Origin: Progne subis subis
Lineage: Eukaryota; Chordata; Aves; Passeriformes; Hirundinidae
Length of the DNA: 64,000 bases
Direction: 5' to 3'
Assembly: GCA_022316685.1 (NCBI GenBank)
Contig: JAKJHU010000562.1
Span: 62,001 to 126,000 of the forward strand
Shown: positions 23,750 to 34,187 of the stretch, in pieces
Numbering within the stretch: position 1 is the stretch's first letter
Layout of the letters: each line of letters begins with the position of its first letter
The notes under the pieces: generated by a model
Seen by the model: only the letters and a program-made list of their open reading frames with translations
Database searches by the model: none
Told to the model about the DNA's origin: nothing
Position numbers and translations under genes: made by a program

Positions 23750-24535
23750 AGCTTACCCATTGGGTAGAGGCATTCCCTACAAAAAGGGAAACAGCAGAAG
23801 TAGTAACAAAAATAATATTAGAAGATATCTTCCCTTCGGTATGGGCTGATAAATAATATTGATTCAGATAGAGGGCCACATTTCACAGCACAAATTCTAC
23901 AACAGGTAACACAAGCCTTAGGGATAAAATGGAGGTTACGCACCCCATGGCATCCCCAAAGCTCAGGCAGAGTAGAAAGGATGAACAAGACCATTAAGAA
24001 TGTACTGACTAAACTAATAGCAGGAACTCAACTAAATTGGCTTAAATGCTTACCCCTAGCATTACTACGAATCAGAACACAGCCACGAGCAGATCTAGGA
24101 GTGTCACCATATGAAATGTTATTTGGGCTTCCCTTTTTGTTATCTCCCTATAGTTCTAAAGACTACCTGGAAGGAGAGGAAGTCACTAGAAAATATCTAA
24201 AAACCATTGGACAAACCTTAGAAAATCTCAGAAAGAATGGATATCTTCCTCAAACTTCCCCTTTGGATGCAAACGTGCATAATAACAATCCTGGAGATTG
24301 GGTATTGATCAAAACATGGACTAATATCCCGTTGACCCCGGAGTTTGAAGGTCCCTACCAAGTACTGTTAACAATTCACACAGCAGTGCGCACTAAGGAA
24401 AAAGGATGGACCCACATCACCAGAGTTAAAGGGCCAGTACCCCCTCCTGGAGAGAACCCGAGTTCAGCACCCTCACCGGATGAAACCGAGTGGACAGTTA
24501 CACCACACCCTGAAAGACTTGAAATTAACCTTTAA
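23750..24535 (+). pseudogene. pol: Provirus A integrase, second part
   Basis: Resumes exactly where provirus A was cut by ERVL. It holds the second catalytic Asp (S-D-R-G, near 23866) and the Glu (G-R-V-E-R-M-N, near 23972), then the gammaretrovirus-type C-terminal domain with E-G-P-Y-Q-V and a W-T-H-I-T-R-V-K-G segment. One frameshift lies near 23835. It ends at 24535, close to the equivalent stop of provirus B. Confidence 0.9.
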
Positions 24536-24954
24536 AAAGAAATAAGAGATAACAGAGACTGTGAAAACCTTTTGTTTCAGTTGCCTCTCCCATAATCAAT
24601 GAACTCAAAAAAAAAAACGGGGGGGGGGGGGCACAATAAGGGTTAATTTCTGTAAACCTAAGTCAGTTTTTGTAATTAGCAATTTTAGATATGTTTAAGT
24701 AATAGATATATTAAAAAGGGTATAAGGGTTTTTTTGTATTAATTTTACATATAGTTTAAGTTTTATAAGTAAGAATTTAAGTAAGTTTAAGTTTTTTTAA
24801 TACGATAATTTTTAAATTGCAAGTTTTATGAATAGCAATTTAAATAAGTTTAAGTAATAGAAAAAAAGTATAAGGGTTTTTTTAATAAAGTTTATATATT
24901 GTTTAGGTTTTATAAATAGCAATTTAAATAAGTTTAAGATTTTCATATGTTAAT
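24536..24954 (+). other. Provirus A post-pol AT-rich stretch
   Basis: Non-coding T-rich DNA with repeated GTTTAAGT and TATAAG words, colinear with 52312-52735 of provirus B up to the deletion join. It contains an A-run followed by a G-run at about 24607-24631. Confidence 0.75.
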
Positions 24955-25437
24955 CACCTTATTTACTTGTTTGTTAATTAAGAATTCACCTTATTACCTG
25001 TATCTCTGCTCCCATTCGCCAGATAGTGTCTGAATATGCAAATAAAAAGAACACTGGAATTCTGGGAACAACTGAAGAACAAGAGACTCTAAAAAGCAGG
25101 GAACCAAAGTAAAATCCAGGACTGTAGTCGCATTTTAGACTAGTGCAAGAAGTATGGAGGTCCGCCGAAGCAGCTTTATTTAGTCGCCGTGACCTGAGAA
25201 GGAGTCCCCCATCGCTGGATGACCCCTGATCAGCGAAGCGAAACGGACTCCCCGGCAAGGGGAAAAAAGCCCATGAGGGGGGGTGGGAGTCCCCAGCTTT
25301 GCTGTGAAGCGAAGCTGTGTGTACCTCTTCCTCCGCGTTGCCAAGGGAGCGGGCAAGCTCTTCCCAAGGCCAAAGCTTGATAGTAAAGAAACATACAAAA
25401 CAGCAAGTCTCTGACTCTTTCTTTTTTTCCCAGAACA
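24955..25437 (+). repeat. Provirus A 3' LTR, 5'-truncated
   Basis: Matches the A/B LTR from about base 120 to its end (CCCAGAACA). The first part of U3 is gone together with env. It is followed directly by TM-coding sequence of another ERV (element D). Confidence 0.88.
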
Positions 25438-26016
25438 TCAGATGCATTAGAACTTTTAGCCTGACAACACTCTCAAATGAGGGCTTTTGTTTACCAAAAT
25501 AGAATTGCCCTAGATTATCTGCTAGCAGAAGAGGGAGATGTGTGTGGGAAATTTAATGACTCCGAATGCTGCATAGAGATCAATGACTATGGGGAAACAA
25601 TCAGAGGTTTGGCTGCCGAGTTCAAAAAGCTCGCTCATGTCCCCATTCAGAAATGGAACTCAATACTTCAGGCTTCCTGGTGGGATCAATTGTTTGGGGC
25701 AGGAGAGTGGTGGAAGAAAGTAGGGTTTTTTATTTTATGTTCAGTGGCTGGGTTAATCTTTTTACCATGTCTAATACCCTGTTTTATCAGATTAATTCAC
25801 ACAGTGGTCCAAGGGATGCAAATTGCATCATTACCTATGGATCCTGAATTAGCCTCAAGTGGATTGAATAAGAATAATGCGGTCGCAAAAATCATGAAAT
25901 TAAACGAGAAGAAAAGTAGAGCCGCAGAAGTACTCGAAGAATTTGAGGCTCGGGTACAGGGAGAAAAGGTAGAGAGAACTTATTGGGATGAATCCGAAAA
26001 AATGTCACTTGAATAA
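25438..26016 (+). pseudogene. env: Element D env, transmembrane subunit remnant
   Basis: Open from about 25477 to the stop at 26014-26016, with an earlier in-frame stop near 25461. It holds the heptad region, a CX7CC cysteine motif (about 25540-25575), a Trp-rich pre-membrane part, one membrane span (about 25720-25790) and a cytoplasmic tail of about 75 residues. Surface subunit, fusion peptide and everything upstream are absent. It is related to, but clearly different from, the env of provirus B, whose tail is cut much shorter by a stop. Retroviral TM mediates membrane fusion; this fragment is only the 3' end of a gene. Confidence 0.85.
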
Positions 26017-26126
26017 TGGATAAGGGAAAAAGAATGCTTGCTTAAGAGGCTTTTTTATCTTAAAGGAGAAAAAAAAGGCTATAACCGGAACACGAATTAA
26101 ATAGGTGAAGATAGAAGGGGGGGGAT

Positions 26127-26801
26127 TGTGATATATGTCCTAAAGTCAATTTGTGTTTGAAATATGTTTGTATCGTAATTCACCCATATAAAATATAAGT
26201 TCTATTTCTACTCAAATATATTGTAAGAAAACTGAGACTGAAGTCACACGGAGAGGGGTACGAGGAATTTCCTGTTGGCAGCACAGCACACAAAAAGGGA
26301 CACAAGAAACTATGCTGAGAATTACACCAAAAGGGACACGGGGATACCTCTGCCGGGAATCATTAAGAGAAACACAAAGACAACGGAAAAAGGAGATGAG
26401 GAACCCGGGAACCGATCATATCAGTATCTCATCCGTCTCCTTCGGACATTACCATCTCTACGCCACACCTAGGCACGACGATTAAGGACATTGTTTGCCC
26501 GGGAAAATCCATTCAGAACACCAGAACCCGAACATGAATATTTAATGAAGCTGCCGCAGACAGGGAAAACATCGGAGCCCCAATTTTTCTCAGCGATCCA
26601 GTGTATAAAGAGAGGCAGCTTCAAGCCAGAAATGTGAACTTGGGGGGTAGCATACTGGCAAGGTGTGTTACCGGGTTCACCCAGCGCCGATTCTGGGCTC
26701 GACGCTGTCCTTTTAATTGTGGCTGTCTGAGACTGTCATTTTGTCTCTCAATAAAATTCTAAATTTTGATTTCTAAAATTTGGTCAATCGTATTTATAAC
26801 A
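26127..26801 (+). repeat. Element D 3' LTR
   Basis: A polypurine tract (AGAAGGGGGGGGA) at 26113-26125 is followed by TGTGATATATG... running to ...TTTATAACA, about 675 bases with TG...CA ends. A polyadenylation signal AATAAA is near 26749. It is unrelated by eye to the A/B LTR, so the D element is a different ERV1 lineage. No 5' LTR of this type is seen in the window. Confidence 0.8.
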
Positions 26802-27005
26802 GACACTATCCGGCGAATGGGAGCAGAGATACAGGTAATAAGGTGAATTCTTAATTAACAAACAAGAAAATAAGGTGATAAATCAGTATTAAAACAGGAA
26901 TAAGGCAAATTTTTTATACAGAAATAGCATTAACAATCTTAATGGAATTACTTAACAATGAAGTAACTAAAACATAGATTATTTGAATAGAATTTATTTA
27001 TAACA
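26802..27005 (-). repeat. A-type LTR fragment, inverted
   Basis: Reverse complement of the first about 205 bases of the A/B LTR. Its true LTR start (TGTTATAAATAAATTC, reversed) abuts 27006. It begins immediately after the last base of the element D LTR. The rest of that LTR is missing, so this is a rearrangement scar or truncated solo LTR. Confidence 0.88.
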
Positions 27006-27150
27006 ACACCATGTCTGTTTCCCAGGTGTCTGTTAATGTCCATTTCAACAGATGGCTGAAGGGGAGGGGGGGAGTCTGCCTGCCCCGCACAGCTCCGGGG
27101 ATGGGGCTGGACTGCAGGGGCCGCAGATCGTGCTGGGAGGCAGAGACAAA
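27006..27150 (+). repeat. Duplicated flank containing the uninterrupted site of provirus B
   Basis: This stretch matches 45987-46096 plus 55382-55428 in the same orientation. In the second copy provirus B sits between them. Here GGGGCTGGACTGCAG reads straight through at about 27103-27117, so this is the paralogous empty target site. Confidence 0.88.
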
Positions 27151-27640
27151 GCCCCAGCCACCATCCTGTGTGTGGCTACCTTAGCCCTAGCCACCATCAT
27201 GTGTGTGTCTGCCTTAACCCCAGCCACCATTTTGTGAGTGGCTGGCTGCCTCAGCCCCAGCGGGGTCATCTTGTGTGTGGCTGCCTCAGCCACAGCCGCC
27301 ATCCTGTGTGTGGCTGCCTCAGCACTCTGGCCACCATCTTGTGTGTGTCTGCCTTAGCCCCAGCCACCATTTTGTGTGTGGCTGGCTCAGCCCCGCCCCC
27401 CCAGCTGCCATCTTGTGTGTGGCTGCCTCAGCCCCAGCCACCATCTTCTGTGTGGCTGCCTCAGCCCCAGCCTCCATCTTGTGTGTAATTGCTTCAGCCC
27501 CAGCCGTCATCTTGTGTGTGGCTGGCTCAGACCTCTGGCTGCCATCTTGTGTGTGGCTGCCTCAGCACTCTGACCACCATTTTGGGTGGCTGCCTCAGCC
27601 CCAGCTGCCATCTTGTGTGTGGCTGCCTCAGCGTGGCTGA
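27151..27640 (+). repeat. 33-bp minisatellite, copy 1
   Basis: About 14 units of a 33-base word containing GCCATCTTGTGTGTGGCT and GCCTCAGCCCCA, with variants. Because 33 is a multiple of three, open frames persist through it on both strands and one runs into the olfactory receptor pseudogene; that is an artefact. A second copy lies at 55429-55956. Confidence 0.92.
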
Positions 27641-27803
27641 CATCCTGTGCACTGAGCTAGTCCAACTCCGAAGTGAATGTGTTGCTGTTTTGTCGGCAGT
27701 CAGGGTCAGCACCAAGGACACCAACACCAGCAGGCCAGTCTACAGGGAATGGCACGGGTTTGGCTCAAAGCAGCCTGTCCTAACTTGTCACTGTCCTTTA
27801 TCC

Positions 27804-28742
27804 ATGAACAGGTCCCCATGGCCAGCCACAGCAAATAGCATCTCCATCAGCCACTTCCTCCTGCTGACATTGGCAGACACGCGGCAGCTGCAGCTCCTGC
27901 GCTTCTGCCTCTTCCTGGGCATCTCCCTGGCTTCCCTCCTGGGCAACGGCCTCATCATCAGCGCCATAGCCTGCAGCCACCACCTGCACATGCCCATGTT
28001 CTTCTTCCTGCTCAACCTGGCCCTCACCCACCTGGGCTCCATCTGCACCACTGTCCCCAAAGCCTTGTCCAGTTCCCTCTGGGACACCAGGCACATCTCC
28101 TATGCTGGATGTGCTGCCCAAGTTTCCCTCTTCTTTTGTCTTATGTCAGTACAGTATTTCCTGCTGACCACAATGCGCTTCGAGCACTATGTGTCCATCT
28201 GCAAACTCCTGCACTACGGGACCCTCCTGGGCAGCAGAGCTTGTGCCCACATGGAAGCAGCTGCCTGGGCCAGTGCCTTTCTCAATGCCCTCATGCACAC
28301 AGCCAATACATTTTCCCTCCCCCTGTAGCAGGGCAATGCCCGGGGCCAGTTCTGTGAAATTCCACTCATCCTCAAGCTCTCCTGCTCCAAATCCTATCTC
28401 AGGGAACTTGGGCTCATGGCAGTTACTGCCTCTTTGGTATTTGGTTGTTTTGTGTTCATTGTTTTCTCCTAGGTGCAGATGTTTGGGGCCGTGCTGAGGA
28501 TCCCCTCTGAGCAGGGATGGCACAAAGCCTTTTCTACCTGCCTCCCTCAGCTGGCCATACTCTCCCTGTTCCTCAGCACTGGCAGCATTTGCTTACATGA
28601 AGCCCCCCTCCATCTCCTCCCCATCCCTGGATCTGGCCCTGTCAGTTCTGTACTCGGTGGTGCCTCCAGCCCTGAAACCCCTCATCTACAGCCTGAGGAA
28701 CCAGGAGCTCAAGGCTGCAGTGTGGGGACTGATGTCTGCATG
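27804..28742 (+). pseudogene. Olfactory receptor pseudogene (bird gamma-c / OR14-like)
   Basis: One intronless seven-helix receptor reading begins at ATG 27804. It shows H-F-L-L-L near the start, L-G-N-G-L-I-I-S in helix 1, H-M-P-M-F-F-F-L-L-N-L-A in helix 2, and the S-I-C-K-L-L-H-Y-G-T-L segment after helix 3. Late segments include F-S-T-C-L-P and, in another frame, P-L-I-Y-S-L-R-N-Q-E-L. The usual D-R-Y motif reads E-H-Y. Lesions: TAG at 28326-28328, TAG at 28470-28472, and a frameshift near 28585 before helix 7. The subfamily is strongly expanded in birds, especially passerines. It would have been an odorant GPCR of the sensory neuron membrane; this copy is dead. Confidence 0.9.
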
Positions 28743-28859
28743 ATTTCAGGAAGATTAAACTGCTGGCCAATTTCTGCAAATCACCTGGAAGAAAGGTAAA
28801 TTTTCATACTTCTTGGTTTCATTTTAGAGGCTCTTTTTCTTTGTTTTACCTTTTTAATA

Positions 28860-29520
28860 TTGTCCACAAAGAAGTGGTGAAAAACATAGGGGGAAAAATG
28901 GAGGGAAATGTGAGGGGAAGAGAGTGTAAAACTTTACTGGCAAAGAGAGAGAAACAGGCAGCAAATGTGAGGGGAACACTGTGAGAATCCTGAGGGGAAA
29001 AGAGTGTGAAACCAGAGGGCAGAAAAAGATAGAAAACATAAGAGAAAAAACGAGTGGGAAGTTTGATGGGAAAAGTGGCAGAAAACAGGACACAAAAAAC
29101 GAGAGGAAACATGAGAAGTAACATGAGGGGGAAAGAATGAAAAAGGTGAGGGGAAAAGGGTGAGAAATATGAGAGAGAAAGGGTAAGAAACGTGAGGGCC
29201 AAAGTGAGAAACGTGAGGAGAAAACTTGGAGAAAAATGACTGAGAAAAGGAGAGAGAAACAGGAGGGGAGAAAAGGGCAGCATAAGTGAGAGAAAAATGG
29301 TGAGAAACAGGAAGGAAGAAAAACCCTGGCAACAGTGGGAAGGTGGGGAAATGTGAGAGGTAAAGGGTGAGGAAAGGGAGATGTAAGGGGTGGAGAAAAA
29401 AAGTAAAAAATGGGAGGGAAACATGATGGGAAAACTGAGACTCGAGAGCGGGAAGGGGTGGAAATGTGAGAATGAAATAACAGGAAATGTGAAGAGAGAA
29501 AAGGAGAGAAGGCAGTATTG
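28860..29520 (+). repeat. Purine-rich GA tract / degenerate minisatellite
   Basis: Nearly all purines on the plus strand, with recurring GTGAGAAA, GTGAGGGGAAA and GGGAAA words of irregular spacing. The part 28900-29110 is the reverse complement of 44905-45125. Long minus-strand frames rich in Phe, Ser, Leu and Pro are by-products of the pyrimidine-rich complement. Confidence 0.88.
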
Positions 29521-30560
29521 GCTAACAGCTGAAATAATTCCTAGCACATTCCTCCATGGATTTGCCTATTGATTGCACAAGCCCAGGGCTTCTCTGTGTG
29601 TACATCTCCACCTCTGCCTTGATTCCTCTTTGGAAGCAGTACAAGTGGCAGGATGTGCCCACCAGCAGGAGCTGCTCCAAGCTGGCAAGGCGACAGGCGG
29701 TGCTGATTTCCAGAGGCTTGTGTCTCCCAGGTGAAGCCAAGGCAGGAGTGGGTTGAAGGGTGCTGCTGCTGCTGCTGCTCTGTGCCAGAGAGCCCTGGCT
29801 GGGCAGGGCACGGCGCCCACTGCGCTGCGGGATCTTTCTGCTGCCACAGCTGGGCACACCTGGCAACAAATCCTGATGACTTGTGGGCAAACCAAGGGGT
29901 TTGTGGAGGCTGCATTGCTCTGCACACACCTGGGCCACCTGCAGCAGAGCAGAGCTTTGCCCCCAAAAAGGATAACCCAGGGGAAACATCTGGAAAAGTT
30001 TTCATTTTCCTCATTCAAGGGAAGGGACTAAAATGAAATTTACCAAGCAGGGCCTGATCCCCGGTGCCGTCTCAGTGTGCGAAAGGAGGTGATGAGGAGA
30101 GAATCTAAGTTCCCTGGTACCTAGCCAAAGGGAAAGGGGACACGGTTCAAACTGGGCGGGGACAGGCAATAAACAGCAACATTCTGTTGGAGCGTGTGTG
30201 TGTGTACAGCTCTTGGAAGAGCGAGACACACACCCAGCTCAGGTGAATCCTTACTAAGAACATGTTGGAGTCTGGAGTCCAGGGCATTCCTTTGGTTGCC
30301 CTGGAGGGTCAGAGACCTGGGCAGGGGGGTCTGGGAGCACAGCCCAGAGCTCAGAGAGACACTGGATTTGATTTCAGTCCATGGGAGAGGCTTCTTGCAC
30401 TGCAGGAAGCATTGCAGGCCACAAGAGTGTAAGTTTAGTATATCACAGGGTGAGAAAAACAGTGGGTTTGGATTTCTTGTATTGAAGTGAATGGGGACAA
30501 GATGGAGAATTTGGGGTGTTGTCTTCTTCTCCTTCTTTCTTCTTCCCTCACTCCATTTCT
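29521..30560. other. Intergenic, no gene seen
   Basis: Contains a short CTG run near 29760 and ordinary unique-looking DNA. No domain, LTR or RNA gene was recognised. Confidence 0.4.
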
Positions 30561-30564
30561 GCAG

Positions 30565-30835
30565 TGACGTTGGCACAAAGTAGTTTGTGAGGATTGGATC
30601 AAAGTAAAGATGACCTTTTTAGTAATAGTGATAGACATTGGTAATAAATAGTAAATATCGAATATGTAGCAATTAGTATAAAAGATAACGACTGCACAGT
30701 TCGGGGGGAGTCGTCAGATGTCCGAGCCGTGGCAAACATCTTGCAGGACACTGAGAAAATTGTAAGATAAGAACTAATAAACACGAAGCATGTAACCGTG
30801 AAGACTCCGTCTTTTCCGGCGTTTGGCTCAGAGCT
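30565..30835 (+). repeat. Possible solo LTR (different ERV family)
   Basis: AT-rich start, then a GTCGTCAGATGTCCGAGCCG block, then AATAAA near 30775, then CATGTAACCGTGAAGACTCC and TTTTCCGGCG, an arrangement like the R/U5 end of bird ERVK-like LTRs. Ends are not defined and no target duplication was found, so the call is tentative. Confidence 0.3.
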
Positions 30836-32193
30836 TTACAGAGGGCAAAAAGGACTCTAAAACCACCTGAAAGCAGGGAATTTAAGCTCCAGCAAGCAGC
30901 CCCCCAACAACTGCCAAAACAGGGCAGCTACAAGAACAGTTCTCTTTTGCTTTGATGACTTTGTCCCCATTTAATTTCATCTAAGAGCTGGCTCCTCTCT
31001 AACACCTCTCTCCCAGCAGCTCAGGGCTGTATTGCACAGTGCTTGCTGTGTGCCAGACAGCACAAAACAGGCTGGCCTGGTGCCCCTGAATATTTCTGCA
31101 ACACACTCTGCATTTCACACCTTTGCTCTGGCTCAGTGCAGAACTCCAGGACTGCAGGTGCTTCCTCCCAGAGCTGTGTGAGGCACTGGCTCCTGCAGAT
31201 CTGACCTGACAAGCTGTCCCTGCCTCACGCTGGCCTCGGTTCCCCTGGCAGAAGCGCCGTGCCTGAAGGACGCTGGCCTGGGCTGGAGCCTGCGGAGCAG
31301 CCCGGCTCCCTGCCCCTGTGCCCAGAGTGCTGCACACACTGCTCACCTTTCCCAGGAGTTACAGGGCAGCCGGCACAAGAGTAGGAATCCTCAGCCAGGG
31401 CTGCAGCCCTCAGCTGTCGTTTGCCTTTCTCTCCTCCTGTGCAGACTCCAGACGGCCAATGCCACCAGTCTGTGCTGTGCCCAGCACGGCTACACTTCCC
31501 CTCGGGAGCAGCCAGCTGCCACTTGGGCTTGAGAGTGGAGGATTCACCTGGCTCCACCAAGAGGCTCCCAGGGCTGGGCTGCTGCCTCTTGAAGATCCTG
31601 CCCAGCTGCTGCTGCCCAGCTCCTGCCCAGCTGCTGCTGCCCAGGCTCAGGCTGCTCCGGGCTCTGCCAGGGCTCTGCTGGGGCTCCAGCCTGGGTAAGG
31701 TGGAGACGAGTCTCATCTCGCAGCTCCTGACAGCTCTGCACCAGCTCTGCACCTTTCCCAGCAGCCTCCCTGATCTTTGTGCTTCCTCACTTGAGCAAAA
31801 CTCTCCTCCAGCCAAAAAGATTGCACTTTGGGATACAAATCCAAGTAGCAGGAACACAAATGCTCTCAAGTCATAGCTCAAGGCCTGCATCTGCACAGGG
31901 TATTTCAGCTGCCCCACTCCTCCTTTGGTTCTGCCTGCAAATGCCACTGCCCTTTCTGCCTCAAACACAAGTGCCACAGCTGGGTAAACCCCAGCCAGTG
32001 GGCCATGTTCCAAAGGCACTGTGGTCTGGAGAGGATGACTGAAGAGTCTTCCCCACTTTCAAACCGTACCAAAGAAGCCATGAATGTAACTTTCCAACTC
32101 TAAGAAAAAATGGACAATTCGGAAGGAAATGTTGACCTTTCTCACAGGCTTAGAAGGAGGCAAATCTTCCAAATCAATTGAGGTTTCATAAAC
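30836..32193. other. Intergenic, one exon-like motif
   Basis: No gene recognised. A roughly 40-base stretch near 31648-31688 (GGCTCTGCCAGGGCTCTGCTGG and neighbours), ending in a GTAAGG donor-like site, closely resembles 6625-6660 at the end of the second PIM copy. A 264-codon minus-strand open frame (31225-32019) has no motif and is probably chance. Confidence 0.35.
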
Positions 32194-32940
32194 TTTATTT
32201 ATTTACAATCCTGTGCTATAATCCTATGCTACAATCTCAGCTAAAATCCTATTCTACAACCCTACTCTAATCTGGTGATGGATAAAAGAGTTATAAAGCG
32301 ATTGTCATTCTTTTCTTCTCCTTCCGCATCTTCACTGAAATGATGCGCGGCACCAGGCTGGAAACAGGCTTGGCTGATGTTACAAATGGATGCTGCACAA
32401 AGGAAAAAAAAAAACCACCAAGAAACCATTAGTTTCCAATGGAAGAGCCTCAAAGGCAGGGTAATATATTTTTAAATGACAAGGGGATTGAATCAGAGTA
32501 AATCTAAGGAGTGTGGGGCAATGTGCTCCAAGAGCAGCTAAGTGCCCCAGCCCTGGAAATATTTCAGCCCTTAGCATCCTAATCTCTAGAAAGATATCCC
32601 TGCTCATTGCAGGGCACTTGCACCAGAAGACTTTTACAGGTCCCCGCCAGCCCAGCCCAGTCTAGGATTCCTCACTGTTCTCCTTTGAACAGCACCAAGA
32701 GTGGAGCTGAGGAAGAGGGGGGCTCATCTGGTGCCTTGCACTCCAGTGGAGGAGGAGCTCATCCCTGGGACACTGTTTCAGCTGCAGCCCCTTGGCATTT
32801 TACCTGCAGCAGCTCCTTGGCAGACCAGCGCCGTGCCTCGTCTCTCTGCAGGCAGCAGCTCAGGAAGCCATGCAGAAAGGCGAGAAGAGCATGGGCTGCC
32901 ACAGCTCTGGGATCCCTTTGGTGGTTATCAGGAGTTCAGC
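32194..32940 (-). pseudogene. PAK-like kinase, last two exons
   Basis: On the minus strand, 32940-32804 carries a CTCCAG acceptor and a GTAAAA donor and encodes the end of a PAK-type kinase domain: I-P-E-L-W-Q-P, then F-L-S-C-C-L-Q-R-D-E-A-R-R-W-S-A-K-E-L-L-Q. A one-base loss near 32868 shifts the frame inside it. The next exon, 32392-32291, follows a TGTGCAG acceptor in the matching phase 0. It encodes H-P-F-V-T-S-A-K-P-V-S-S-L-V-P and a Lys-rich tail to a TAA. An AATAAA (complement at 32194-32199) lies about 95 bases beyond. PAK kinases are p21 (Rac/Cdc42)-activated STE20-group kinases. No upstream exon was found; the 2.27-kb array starts only 250 bases upstream, so this is a fragment. Confidence 0.82.
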
Positions 32941-33193
32941 CTGGAGAAAAAGGAAACACCAGTCTTTCACCTGCTTCTTTCACGTCTGGAACTGCTCTCT
33001 CAGATGCCATTGTTTAAGCTCCACTCTGCAGTGGCACTTTCTGCCATGGCAGACAGGCAGAGATGACTTTCCTGGACCAACACAAAACCAAAACCCGATG
33101 CAGACACAGCTTTTCCAACAACGTCCCGCAGATCTTGCTTTGGTAGCTGATTTCATTGAGTGACCTCATTAGTGGAAACTACATCAGCAAAAG
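32941..33193. other. Putative intron of the PAK-like fragment
   Basis: Lies upstream (minus strand) of the PAK-like exon and ends at the start of the tandem array. No exon recognised. Confidence 0.4.
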
Positions 33194-33503
33194 CTGGACC
33201 AGGGGGCATCGCTGCGTGTGCCAGGACAGAGCCGTGCCCATGTGTGCTCTCGCCCTGCACGATCCCTTCACTGCTCCTGCGCCTCAGTGCTGCCCATGCA
33301 CATCAGCAGAGGTGACAGAAGCTTCTGTGCCTGTTGAGTTGCAGATGTGTCTGCAGGGAGGAATTCTCCAGCTCCTTTGCTGGTTGCTGCACACAAGGCC
33401 AGCTGCCATCGCAGGGCTGAGTAGTGTGTCCCTGCTGACCCCACAGGCTGAGCACTGGCTATGTGGGCTCCATTCCTGGCAAATGGAAACTCTTTGCTCT
33501 AAG

Positions 33504-33604
33504 GTCCTCCAAGAGGGAAGAACAAAGGCACAGGACAGAAGGAATCGCTTGAGGCAAAGAACAGCAGGAAACAAATGGTGGAGGAACGGCACACACAGAG
33601 CATG
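33504..33604 (+). other. Candidate exon d (R1)
   Basis: Between CTCTAAG and GTGAGT; the phase-1 reading is a hydrophilic Lys/Glu/Gln-rich segment (K-N-K-G-T-G-Q-K-E-S-L-E-A-K-N). Equivalent segments: 35775-35875, 38048-38148 and 40314-40414. The donor is excellent and conserved, but the exit phase (0) does not fit exon a. An alternative longer exon from a CCCCACAG acceptor about 56 bases upstream is also open, in another frame. Support is weak. Confidence 0.3.
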
Positions 33605-34055
33605 GTGAGTGCATGTTCCTGGCCTCTCCTGAGGCTCAGCTGCCGGGGCCTTTCTCTGCACATGTGGACACGCCGTGCCCGGCACAGCGGGAAGGGATCC
33701 ATGGCAGCCCGGCTGCCCCGCTGCTGCTTTCCCACCCCGCTGGGCTGTTTCCCAGCCTGGCCTGGCTGCAGCTTCTCCCCAGGCTCTGCAGGAAGGCATT
33801 TGGCATCAGCTGACAGGGAGCCCAAACTGCCCCACGGGCCATGCACTCCCTGAGAGCCCCTGCACTTTCCCTGTGTCCCAGCAGCCCCAGTGGGGCACCT
33901 CTTTGGATGAGGGAGGGCTCCGGCCCAGCCCCTAGAGTTTCTGCCTTTTCCTGATGCTTATCAATGTCTCTGACAAGCATTGCCTCCTGTGGATGCCCAC
34001 TCCCCCATGTTGAATGTTTCCATCTCATCCAGCTGTGCCTCTTCCTTTCTCAAAG

Positions 34056-34187
34056 TGGTGGACCGAAAGACTGTGCAGAAGGAGGAACTTCCTGGAGGAA
34101 GCAGCGGCTCATTGACAGCGTCTGCAGTAGAAAGGAAGGAGATGGCAGACACAAACACAGCCACAGACGCAGACAAAGCCAGAGCAG
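34056..34187 (+). other. Candidate exon a (R1), phase 1-1, 44 codons
   Basis: Between a pyrimidine-rich TTTCTCAAAG acceptor and a CAG/GTAATT donor, 132 bases, phase 1 at both ends. It encodes an acidic, Ser/Ala-rich segment (V-D-R-K-T-V-Q-K-E-E-L-P-G-G-S-S-G-S). It is open in all four copies: 36329-36460, 38602-38733 and 40867-40998. In the last copy the final exon base is changed (CAT/GTAATT), which should weaken the donor. Most differences between copies change the protein. I do not recognise the family. An exon of an uncharacterised gene is my reading; a non-coding repeat that happens to be open cannot be excluded. Confidence 0.4.

Larger units (their letters stand above)
10449..25437 (+). 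mobile_element. Provirus A, ERV1 (gammaretrovirus-like), interrupted
   Basis: Order: 5' LTR, PBS, long leader, gag, pro-pol, an ERVL element inside integrase (17187-23749), the rest of integrase, an AT-rich 3' stretch, then a 5'-truncated 3' LTR. The env gene and about the first 100 bases of the 3' LTR are missing; the join at about 24954/24955 shares a few bases (ACCTTATT) with the LTR. The 4 bases before the 5' LTR (ACAA) and after the 3' LTR (TCAG) do not match, so at least one flank has been rearranged. The internal part is clearly homologous to provirus B at 46097-55381. Many single-base indels and some stops break gag and pol, so it is dead. Confidence 0.92.

Noticed and set aside
27489..28328. 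A 279-codon plus-strand open frame running from the minisatellite into the receptor
   Set aside because: The 33-base repeat unit is a multiple of three and has no stop in this frame, so openness is automatic; the receptor itself starts at 27804.
28846..29547. A 233-codon minus-strand open frame rich in Phe, Leu, Ser and Pro, looking like a membrane protein
   Set aside because: It is the complement of a purine-rich low-complexity tract; pyrimidine-rich DNA always reads as Phe/Leu/Ser/Pro.
31225..32019. 264-codon minus-strand frame
   Set aside because: No domain or splice context, and it does not join the PAK-like exons by position or frame.
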